Source: Fulvimarina sp039652615 (GTDB lineage Bacteria > Pseudomonadota > Alphaproteobacteria > Rhizobiales > Rhizobiaceae). Taken from it: a stretch of DNA of 64,000 bases. Both the position numbers and the translations under genes were made by a program. A model generated the notes under the pieces. It was not told where the DNA came from, did not search any database, and saw only the letters and a list, made by a program, of their open reading frames with translations. The DNA is taken from NCBI RefSeq assembly GCF_039652615.1, contig NZ_JBDJAC010000002.1:124001-188000 (forward strand). The letters run 5' to 3'. Position 1 is the first letter of the stretch; each line of letters starts with the position of its first letter. This document shows positions 51,723-59,250 of this stretch, one piece after another.

Positions 51723-53111
51723 GTGACCAGACACAGTATCTTGCGGCCGATGGCTGCGGCATCGGCGGCGCTTGCCGCAGTCCTCCAGACATCCGCGGTC
51801 TACGCGCAGGAAACGGCGGCGACTGGCGGTGCCGGCCTGGAAGGCGCCGCGATCGCGGCGGTCAACAAGGGCGATGTCGCCTGGATGATGACGGCCACCC
51901 TACTCGTGCTCTTCATGACCATGCCGGGCCTCGCGCTTTTTTATGGCGGCCTCGTGCGCGCCAAGAACATGCTCTCGGTGCTCATGCAGTGCACGATGAT
52001 CTCCGGGGTCATGATCATCGCCTGGGTGGTCTACGGCTACTCGTTCGCATTCGGCGGTAGCACGAGCTATTTTTGGGGCGGCCTTGGAAAGCTCTTCCTC
52101 GCCGGCGTTACGGTCGACTCGACGGCAGCCACCTTCTCGGAAGGTGTCGAGATACCGGAATATCTCTTCATCGCCTTCCAGATGACGTTCGCCATCATCA
52201 CGCCGGCCCTGATCGTCGGTGGATTTGCGGAACGGATCAAATTCTCCGCCGTCATCGCCTTCGTCCTCCTCTGGACGACATTCTCCTATTATCCGATCGC
52301 GCACATGGTCTGGGACGCTTCCGGCCTGATCTTCACGGGAGCCCTCTCGGGTGGCATTGCCGCGATCGATTTCGCAGGCGGCACCGTGGTGCACATCAAT
52401 GCCGGTATCGCGGCACTCGTCGGTGCCTTCATGGTCGGCAAACGCCTCGGTCTCGGCCGCGATAACATGGCGCCCCATTCGATGACGCTCACCATGGTCG
52501 GCGCGGCGATCCTCTGGGTCGGCTGGTTCGGCTTCAATGCCGGATCAAACCTTGAGTCGACGGCGGCCGCAGTGCTCGCGATGATCAACACCTTCACCGC
52601 GACCGCAGGCGCACTCATTGCCTGGTGCGCCCTCGAAGCTGCGACCCGCGGCAAGGCCTCGATGCTGGGCGGCGCTTCGGGTATCGTCGCTGGTCTCGTC
52701 GCCGTGACACCGGCCTGCGGCACGATCGGCCCGGTCGGTGCGATCGTCCTCGGCGCGATCGCCAGCGCCATCTGCTACTTCTTCGTCGCGGTGGTGAAGA
52801 ACAAGCTGAAATACGACGACAGCCTGGATGTCTTCGGCATCCACGGTATGGGTGGCATCATCGGCGCCATCGGAACCGGCATCTTCACCTCGAGCGCCCT
52901 TGGCGGCATCGGCTATGGCGAAGGGGTGACCATGTCCTCGCAGGTCTGGGCCCAGGTCGTCGGTGTTCTTGTCACCATCGTGTGGAGCGGCGTCGTCTCG
53001 ATCATCGCCTACAAGATCGTCGATCTGACGATCGGACTGCGTCCGTCACAGGACGACGAGAGGCAGGGTCTCGACCTCACCTATCACGGCGAAGTCGCCT
53101 ATCATTCCTGA
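51723..53111 (+). CDS. amtB: Ammonium transporter AmtB (second)
   Basis: A 462-residue canonical AmtB with a signal peptide (cut near VYAQ) and eleven helices. The two pore histidines are in GGTVVHINAGIAALVG and FGIHGMGGIIGAIGTG. The GTG at 51723 is the start. It lies after a terminator and its own sigma54-type promoter, so it forms a separate transcription unit. It is more AmtB-like than the copy linked to glnK, so the two are not a simple recent duplication. Confidence 0.96.
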   Translation: MTRHSILRPMAAASAALAAVLQTSAVYAQETAATGGAGLEGAAIAAVNKGDVAWMMTATLLVLFMTMPGLALFYGGLVRAKNMLSVLMQCTMISGVMIIAWVVYGYSFAFGGSTSYFWGGLGKLFLAGVTVDSTAATFSEGVEIPEYLFIAFQMTFAIITPALIVGGFAERIKFSAVIAFVLLWTTFSYYPIAHMVWDASGLIFTGALSGGIAAIDFAGGTVVHINAGIAALVGAFMVGKRLGLGRDNMAPHSMTLTMVGAAILWVGWFGFNAGSNLESTAAAVLAMINTFTATAGALIAWCALEAATRGKASMLGGASGIVAGLVAVTPACGTIGPVGAIVLGAIASAICYFFVAVVKNKLKYDDSLDVFGIHGMGGIIGAIGTGIFTSSALGGIGYGEGVTMSSQVWAQVVGVLVTIVWSGVVSIIAYKIVDLTIGLRPSQDDERQGLDLTYHGEVAYHS

Positions 53112-53138
53112 TCGATCGGCCGATCAGAGAAAAAGACG

Positions 53139-53165
53139 AGAGGCGCCCGAAACGGCGCCTCTTTT
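53139..53165 (+). terminator. Terminator after the second amtB
   Basis: AGAGGCGCC pairs with GGCGCCTCT around CGAAAC and ends in TTTT. The convergent GNAT gene ends just beyond, so the hairpin may serve both strands. Confidence 0.85.
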
Positions 53166-53201
53166 CCGTTGAGAGAGCTGCAAGGCCGCTCGTTGGATCA
53201 G

Positions 53202-53477
53202 TCAGGCCGCAACGTCCGCATAGTCGTCGGGATTGCGCTGAAACAATACCGCAACGTAAGGGCATTGCGGCACGATCTTCAGATTCTCCTGTCGTGCCCA
53301 GGCGACACCGGCCTTGACGAGTTCCGCCGCAATTCCCTGGCTGCGCTCTTCCGGCGGCACGAAAGTGTGATCGAAGACCACAGTGTCGCTGTCGCGCCGC
53401 ATGTAAGTCAGTTCGGATGCGCCGCCGGCGGTGGTGAACCGCCCGCCATCGTCTCGCGCCTGATGCTCGATTTCCAT
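53202..53477 (-). CDS. GNAT-fold N-acetyltransferase domain protein
   Basis: A 91-residue single-domain protein of the YjdJ/Gcn5-related type. The acetyl-CoA-binding region is RSQGIAAELVKAGVAWARQENLKIVPQCPYV, with the R-x-x-G-x-A pattern. Small GNAT-like proteins of this kind are widespread and their substrates are unknown. Convergent with the second amtB. Confidence 0.88.
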   Translation of the reverse strand: MEIEHQARDDGGRFTTAGGASELTYMRRDSDTVVFDHTFVPPEERSQGIAAELVKAGVAWARQENLKIVPQCPYVAVLFQRNPDDYADVAA

Positions 53478-53821
53478 CGTCTTTTGCCTCTTTGCTTGCT
53501 TTTGGGGCGAACTTGCCGGCGCGCCGGCTTGTTCCCCCCGGGGTGTATTCGTCTCTTACGAAATTCGCTCATCGCTCTGCGACACCGGATCTAGAAGCCG
53601 CTTGTAGACCGCCAGTGCTTTGATACCGCAGCGGGCTGAAACAGCGCGATACCGTCTCACGCCCAGTCCAGCCTCGACCATTTTGCATGCGCGAAACGGT
53701 AACGGGGCCTTAAGCTTAAAGGCCGCTTAACCAGCCCGGACCTAATGTGTGGAGGACACGTCCGCACCTCACAGGAGGCGCGGCGTACAGACTTTGGTTC
53801 CACCTCAAAACGGGCGGCGAA
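53478..53821. other. Intergenic region upstream of ftsK
   Basis: This 344-base gap separates the divergent GNAT gene and ftsK and should contain both promoters. An imperfect palindrome, GGCCTTAAG-CTTAAAGGCC with one bulge, lies at 53706-53724, about 100 bases before the ftsK start. I see no RNA gene. Confidence 0.45.
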
Positions 53822-56800
53822 ATGACGATCACGGCGGATGGCGCAAACGGCAAGCGTATGAATTTCAAGCGACAGGCCGAACTGGGCGCGGGACTGGCAA
53901 TGATCGGCCTAGCGGGCTTCTTCGCCACGTCCATCGCGACCTGGAACGTTGCCGATCCCTCCTGGAGCCAGGCCAACCGGCAGGTGATCGAGAACGCGGC
54001 CGGCGCTTCCGGCGCAATCACCGCCGATCTCCTGATGCAGGTCCTCGGCCTCGGCGCGGCGCTCATCGTCCTGTGGCCGCTTATCTGGGGCGTCTTCTAC
54101 GTCATCGGGCGGCCGCTCGATCGGCTGGCACGCAAGGGCTGGCTTGCTGTCGCCGGCATCGCACTCGTCTGCGCGGCCCTCGGCTGCTTGCCCGAAAGCG
54201 CTAGCTGGCCGCTTCCCATCGGTCTTGGCGGCGTTCTCGGCGACATCGTTCTCAAGGTTCCGGCGCTCTTCTTCGGTGGCTATCCCTCCGGCGTCTTCGC
54301 GGTTCTGGTCGGTCTTCTGACGGTCGTGCCAGGTGCCCGGCTCTTCCTTGGCGGCTCCGGTCTGTGGGACTTGAAGAACGGCACCCGCCCGGCTCCGGCG
54401 CCTGCTCAGCACCGCGCGCCTGCACAGCGCACAGCGCATGACGAACTCGACGGCCAAGAGGGCAAGTTCGCTCTCGCGATGGGCGCGCTCGCCCATGTCG
54501 TCTTCTCCGCGCGCTCGGCCATCGACCGGGTTCGCGCGCAGCGCGCCGAGCGCCGGAGAGAATTCGGCGATCGGTTCGACGAATGGACCGACCCCGCCGC
54601 GCCCGCGCCGCTTGTCCGCGATCCCTCGCTGCTTGGCCGCGCAGAGCCGCAGCTCGCCCCGATCCCGCCGGAAATGCCGGCGGTGCAGCCGCCTCACGAA
54701 CCGGAGGTCGCGCGTCGCGGCGTCTCGATCCGCATGCCCGGCCAGGGACAGGCCACCGCCTATGTCGATCCGTTCGCCGATCAGGTCGACGAGGACGACT
54801 ATGCCCAGCCAGCGATGGCGAGCCGTCAGGCCCCGGCTCCGCAACCGCAACCGGCTGCCGATCCCTATGGCCTGCCGCAAGTGACAGGTCGCTTCGACGC
54901 GCCCTTCGAGACACCGGCCCAGGCACCTGCCGAAGACGACCCCTTCGCGAACCATGCCTGGTATCGCTCGAATGACCCGAACGAAGCGGCAGATCCGAAC
55001 TTCGAGGGCTATGACGACGGCTACCAGGCGGCCCCGCAGGCTGAGATCGAACCGCAGCAGGAACCGGCGCCTCAGCCCGCAGAGGGCGGATGGCGCGGCC
55101 TTCTGCCAGGCAATATCGTCGCCTTTCCGGGCCGCCGCCCGAGGGCCGAAGCGCCTCAGGCACCGCGCCAGGAACCGGGTTTCGACGCGGCCCCAGCCGC
55201 ACCGCAACCGACACAACCCGCTGCGGCAGAACATCAGCAGCGGCAGATGCCGCGCGCTCATGCGCCGGTCTCGCCATCATCGCAGGATCTGCCTGCCGCA
55301 CGCGCCGTGCCCCAGACCCGCACGATCACCGGCCAGCAGGCGCAGATGCGCAGCGGCTCTGGCAAGGCACTCGCCATGCAACCGAAGCTCGAATTGCCCG
55401 ATCCAGAAACCTTTGAGCTTCCGTCGGTCGAGTATCTGACGCCGCCGCCCGCCCCCTATCTGGACGAGACGCTCTCCGAAGCAGCGCTTGCCGACAATGC
55501 GCGTCTTCTGGAAAGCGTCCTTCAGGACTTCGGCGTTAAGGGCGAGATCATGGAAGTGCGGCCGGGCCCGGTCGTTACGCTCTATGAGCTGGAGCCGGCT
55601 CCCGGCATCAAGTCGAGCCGCGTCATCGGCCTTGCCGACGATATCGCCCGTTCGATGAGCGCGATCGCAGCCCGCGTCGCCGTCATTCCGGGCAAGAACG
55701 CCATCGGTATCGAACTGCCGAACCCAAAGCGGGAGACCGTCTATTTCCGCGAGATGATCGATTCGCCGACCTTCGCCCAGCACAAGGGCCGGCTGCCCGT
55801 CGCACTCGGCAAGACCATCGGCGGCGAGCCCGTCATCGCCGATCTTGCGAAGATGCCGCATCTGCTCGTTGCCGGCACAACCGGCTCGGGCAAGTCGGTT
55901 GCGATCAACACCATGATCTCCTCGCTTCTCTATCGGCATTCGCCGGCCGAATGCCGCCTGATCATGATCGATCCGAAGATGCTGGAACTGTCGATCTATG
56001 ACGGCATTCCGCATCTTCTCTCCCCTGTCGTCACGGACCCGAAGAAGGCGGTCGTCGCCCTTAAATGGACCGTGCGCGAGATGGAGGACCGCTATCGAAA
56101 GATGGCGAAGGTCGGCGTTCGCAATATCGACGGCTTCAACCAGCGCGTCCGCGCGGCGCAGGCCAAGGGCGAGGTCCTGTCTCGCACCGTGCAGACCGGC
56201 TTCGACCGGGATTCGGGCGAACCGATCTTCGAGACCGAAGAGTTCAACCTGCAGCCCCTTCCCTACATCGTCGTCATCATCGACGAAATGGCCGATCTGA
56301 TGATGGTCGCGGGCAAGGAAATCGAAGGCGCCGTCCAGCGTCTCGCGCAGATGGCTCGTGCCGCCGGCATCCACGTCATCATGGCGACCCAGCGGCCCTC
56401 CACCGACGTCATCACCGGCACGATCAAGGCGAACTTCCCGACGCGCATCTCCTTCCAGGTGACCTCTAAGATCGATTCGCGCGTCATGTTGGGCGAGAGC
56501 GGCGCCGAGCAGTTGCTCGGCATGGGCGACATGCTGTTCATGACCGGTGGTGGTCGTATCCAGCGCGTCCACGGCCCCTTCGTCGATGACGCCGAGGTCG
56601 AAGGCATCGTCAGCCATCTGAAGGCGCAGGGCGTGCCGGACTATCTGGACGCCGTGCTCGAAGACGACGAAGACGAGGACGACGGCAAGTCCAACTCCGG
56701 CAAGGGCGGCAAGGGCGGCGGCAGCGCCTCCAAGAATGCCCCTGCGGCGGACGATGAACTGGACGAAAGCGCGGATCTCTACGATCAGGCCGTCGCGGTG

Positions 56801-56971
56801 GTCCTGCGCGATGGCAAGGCGTCCACCTCCTACATCCAGCGCCGTCTCTCCATCGGCTACAACCGCGCCGCCTCGATCATCGAGAAGATGGAGAACGAGG
56901 GCGTCGTCGGCCCGGCCAACCATGCCGGCAAGCGCGAGATCCTCGTGCCGACCGAGGAGGACAACCTCTGA
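53822..56971 (+). CDS. ftsK: DNA translocase FtsK
   Basis: A 1049-residue septal DNA pump. Four hydrophobic helices lie in the first 190 residues, a Q/A/P-rich linker of about 350 residues follows, then the RecA-like motor with Walker A GTTGSGKS at residues 685-692 and Walker B IVVIIDEMADLMM near 816-828, and the winged-helix gamma domain (AVVLRDGKASTSYIQRRLSIGYNRAASIIEKME) at the C terminus that reads KOPS sites. The ATG at 53822 follows a GGGCGGCGA site; the frame is open upstream to 53747. Longer than the usual 800-900 residues because of the linker. Confidence 0.97.
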   Translation: MTITADGANGKRMNFKRQAELGAGLAMIGLAGFFATSIATWNVADPSWSQANRQVIENAAGASGAITADLLMQVLGLGAALIVLWPLIWGVFYVIGRPLDRLARKGWLAVAGIALVCAALGCLPESASWPLPIGLGGVLGDIVLKVPALFFGGYPSGVFAVLVGLLTVVPGARLFLGGSGLWDLKNGTRPAPAPAQHRAPAQRTAHDELDGQEGKFALAMGALAHVVFSARSAIDRVRAQRAERRREFGDRFDEWTDPAAPAPLVRDPSLLGRAEPQLAPIPPEMPAVQPPHEPEVARRGVSIRMPGQGQATAYVDPFADQVDEDDYAQPAMASRQAPAPQPQPAADPYGLPQVTGRFDAPFETPAQAPAEDDPFANHAWYRSNDPNEAADPNFEGYDDGYQAAPQAEIEPQQEPAPQPAEGGWRGLLPGNIVAFPGRRPRAEAPQAPRQEPGFDAAPAAPQPTQPAAAEHQQRQMPRAHAPVSPSSQDLPAARAVPQTRTITGQQAQMRSGSGKALAMQPKLELPDPETFELPSVEYLTPPPAPYLDETLSEAALADNARLLESVLQDFGVKGEIMEVRPGPVVTLYELEPAPGIKSSRVIGLADDIARSMSAIAARVAVIPGKNAIGIELPNPKRETVYFREMIDSPTFAQHKGRLPVALGKTIGGEPVIADLAKMPHLLVAGTTGSGKSVAINTMISSLLYRHSPAECRLIMIDPKMLELSIYDGIPHLLSPVVTDPKKAVVALKWTVREMEDRYRKMAKVGVRNIDGFNQRVRAAQAKGEVLSRTVQTGFDRDSGEPIFETEEFNLQPLPYIVVIIDEMADLMMVAGKEIEGAVQRLAQMARAAGIHVIMATQRPSTDVITGTIKANFPTRISFQVTSKIDSRVMLGESGAEQLLGMGDMLFMTGGGRIQRVHGPFVDDAEVEGIVSHLKAQGVPDYLDAVLEDDEDEDDGKSNSGKGGKGGGSASKNAPAADDELDESADLYDQAVAVVLRDGKASTSYIQRRLSIGYNRAASIIEKMENEGVVGPANHAGKREILVPTEEDNL

Positions 56972-57000
56972 GGAGGGCGCGCCTCTGAGGTTTTCGGTCG

Positions 57001-57243
57001 ATGAAGATCACCGATGACGACACAGCGAAGCGCCGCAAGTTTGCGGCGCGCCGCTTCAACGAGCATGTGAAGCTGCTCGCCGCCGCGTGGAATACGATCG
57101 GCTTGACCATCTTTGGCTCGGCTCTAGTCCTTCCAACGGTCAGCGGAAAAACCATCGACAATGCGATCGTTTGGATAATCGTTGCCGGTGGCTTACATAT
57201 ATCAGCACATTGCGTACTTCGGCTTCTGCGGAGCGAGGATTAG
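57001..57243 (+). CDS. Two-helix membrane microprotein
   Basis: An 80-residue protein with a basic N-terminal part (KRRKFAARRFNEHVKLLAAAWNTIG) and two hydrophobic segments, about residues 35-47 (LTIFGSALVLPTV) and 58-73. I do not recognise a family. It starts 29 bases after the ftsK stop and is directly followed by another microprotein gene (TAG then ATG). Composition is a little lower in GC than ftsK. Whether it is expressed is not shown by sequence alone. Confidence 0.55.
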   Translation: MKITDDDTAKRRKFAARRFNEHVKLLAAAWNTIGLTIFGSALVLPTVSGKTIDNAIVWIIVAGGLHISAHCVLRLLRSED

Positions 57244-57366
57244 ATGTTCGAAGAGATTTTCGGTCCCTTGTGGCTGTTTCCGGTCTCCGGCCTCGTTTTC
57301 GCGGCCGTTGGACTGACTTGGGCGCATTTTGCAGCCAAACGCTTCGATGAGAAGTGGGGCAAGTAA
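57244..57366 (+). CDS. Membrane microprotein (40 residues)
   Basis: A 40-residue protein, MFEEIFGPLWLFPVSGLVFA then AVGLTWAHFAAKRFDEKWGK, with one membrane helix and an amphipathic end. It starts on the base after the stop of the 57001 gene, strongly suggesting a two-gene unit. No family recognised. Too short for routine calling; coding status is inferred from the tight spacing, sensible residue pattern and TAA stop. Confidence 0.5.
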   Translation: MFEEIFGPLWLFPVSGLVFAAVGLTWAHFAAKRFDEKWGK

Positions 57367-57412
57367 GCGAATCTCGCCCGCTGGTGCCCAGCCCTTTGGC
57401 CGGTCTTTGCCC

Positions 57413-59077
57413 TTAATCCAGCATCGCTTGCAGCGTCTCCAGCCTATCGGCCTCAGCCGCCGGCTTGTCCCATCTGAGGCGTGAGACGCGCGGAAACCGC
57501 ATCGCGACGCCGGACTTGTGCCGGCCAGACCGTTGCAGCCCTTCGAAGGCCACTTCGATCACCAGCCCATGGTCCGGCTCGGCGCGAACCGAGCGCACGG
57601 GACCGAACCGCTCGATCGTGTTGTCGCGAACATATTTGTCGAGCTGCTTCAGTTCCTCATCGGTAAAGCCGAAATAGGCCTTGCCGACGGGCACCAGCTC
57701 GGGCGCATCCATCTCGCCGGTCCAGACGCCGAACGTGTAGTCCGAATAAAAGCTTGACCGTTTGCCGTGGCCACGTTGGGCATACATCAGCACCGCGTCG
57801 ACCAGATAAGGGTCCTGCTTCCACTTGAACCACGGCCCCTTTGGCCGGCCGGGCACATAGACGGAGTCCCAGCGCTTCAGCATCAAACCTTCGATGACGG
57901 CATGCGGTGGCTCTTTCCGCAGCGCGGACAGGTCGTCGAAACTTTCGAACGGCACGAAGGGCGAGACATCGAACCGCGTCGGCTCCAGCGTCTTGGCAAA
58001 GACATCCAGCCGCTTTCGCCGCTCGGCAAAGGGCAGCGTGCGCAGGTCCTCCCCGTTGTCGAACAGCAGATCATAGGCCCGCAGAAAAACCGGATACTGC
58101 TTCAGCATCGCGGCGGAGACGGTCTTGCGGTTGAGCCGCTGCTGGAGATCGGAAAACGTGCCGACCACGATATCGTCGCCGCGCTTGCCCGCATGATTTT
58201 CGACTGCCGGCATGCCGGACTTCTCCTCAGTCGGCACGGCGACCAGGAGCTCACCGTCGAGCGTGCCGTTATAGGTCATGAAGTCCATGAGATCGGGAAA
58301 GGCACCGGAAATATCGTCGCCCGTTCGCGAATAGAGCTTGGCGACGCCGCCCTCGGCACTCGCCTGGACGCGGATACCGTCCCATTTCCACTCGGCGGCA
58401 TAATCCTCCGCCGAAATGCTCCCGTAGTCGGGCTCTTCCAGCGGCGTCGACAGCATCACCGGCCGAAACGGCGCCTTGGCCGCAGAAACCGGCTTGTCCG
58501 CCCGACCTTCGAGCCATGCGAAAAGGTCTTCGTAAGGCGGGGCCAACCCGTGCCACAGCTCCTCGATCTCGGCGACGTCCACTTTGCCGAAATCAGCAAG
58601 CGCCTGCTTGGCGAGCCGGGCGGACACGCCGATCCGCATGGCACCTGTGACAAGCTTCAGAAGAGCGTAGCGACCGGACGAGTCCAGGAGGTCGAGCCAG
58701 GCTTCGACCAGTTTCGGCCCTTGTTGCCGGGTCGCCCCATTCAGGCTTTCGACCACCTCCGATAATGTGGGGCCGCGCCCGGCCCCCTCCCCCGCGTCCA
58801 GTTCGGGTGCCGGCCAGACCAGAGAGATCGTTTCGGCGAGATCGCCCACATAATCGTAGGAATAGCCGAACAGCACCGGGTCCATCCGCTCGGTCGCGAG
58901 TTCCCTCAGCATCGCTGGCTTCACCGACTTGATATCGAGATCGCGGGTGATCGCCGCGAGCGCCAGCCCGCGCTCGGGATCGGGCTCGGCACCAAAATGC
59001 TCCACCATCAGCCGTAGTTTTCCGTTGCGCGACGGCGTCAGGGTCAGGGCATCGATGAGATCGGCGAAGGGCTTCAT
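57413..59077 (-). CDS. ATP-dependent DNA ligase
   Basis: A 554-residue ligase with an N-terminal DNA-binding domain (1-200), an adenylation domain with the nucleophile lysine K231 in EWKWDGIRVQ, then motifs LDGELLV, EGLMLKR, and WFKWKQDP (the final lysine motif), and a C-terminal OB domain. It fits the stand-alone bacterial ligase type that usually sits with a Lhr-like helicase and an exonuclease, none of which is present here. The ATG at 59077 gives the family start. It may serve DNA repair rather than replication. Confidence 0.93.
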   Translation of the reverse strand: MKPFADLIDALTLTPSRNGKLRLMVEHFGAEPDPERGLALAAITRDLDIKSVKPAMLRELATERMDPVLFGYSYDYVGDLAETISLVWPAPELDAGEGAGRGPTLSEVVESLNGATRQQGPKLVEAWLDLLDSSGRYALLKLVTGAMRIGVSARLAKQALADFGKVDVAEIEELWHGLAPPYEDLFAWLEGRADKPVSAAKAPFRPVMLSTPLEEPDYGSISAEDYAAEWKWDGIRVQASAEGGVAKLYSRTGDDISGAFPDLMDFMTYNGTLDGELLVAVPTEEKSGMPAVENHAGKRGDDIVVGTFSDLQQRLNRKTVSAAMLKQYPVFLRAYDLLFDNGEDLRTLPFAERRKRLDVFAKTLEPTRFDVSPFVPFESFDDLSALRKEPPHAVIEGLMLKRWDSVYVPGRPKGPWFKWKQDPYLVDAVLMYAQRGHGKRSSFYSDYTFGVWTGEMDAPELVPVGKAYFGFTDEELKQLDKYVRDNTIERFGPVRSVRAEPDHGLVIEVAFEGLQRSGRHKSGVAMRFPRVSRLRWDKPAAEADRLETLQAMLD

Positions 59078-59250
59078 GGCTGATGAAATAGCTTCCCGCG
59101 CGCGCGAGACGAGTCGCCAGTCGGGAGACAAGCCGCCGCGTTCCCCCGGGTGCTGTCCGACAGAACAGCCCGCTTCGTCATCCAACTGTTACAGAAGGAG
59201 CCCATTCACGCATCATCACCGCTTTCTTTCAACGAAGGACATGCCGCCCG

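Noticed and set aside
53909..56923. Two long minus-strand frames over ftsK
   Set aside because: Both are antisense to FtsK, whose Walker motifs and gamma domain are intact.
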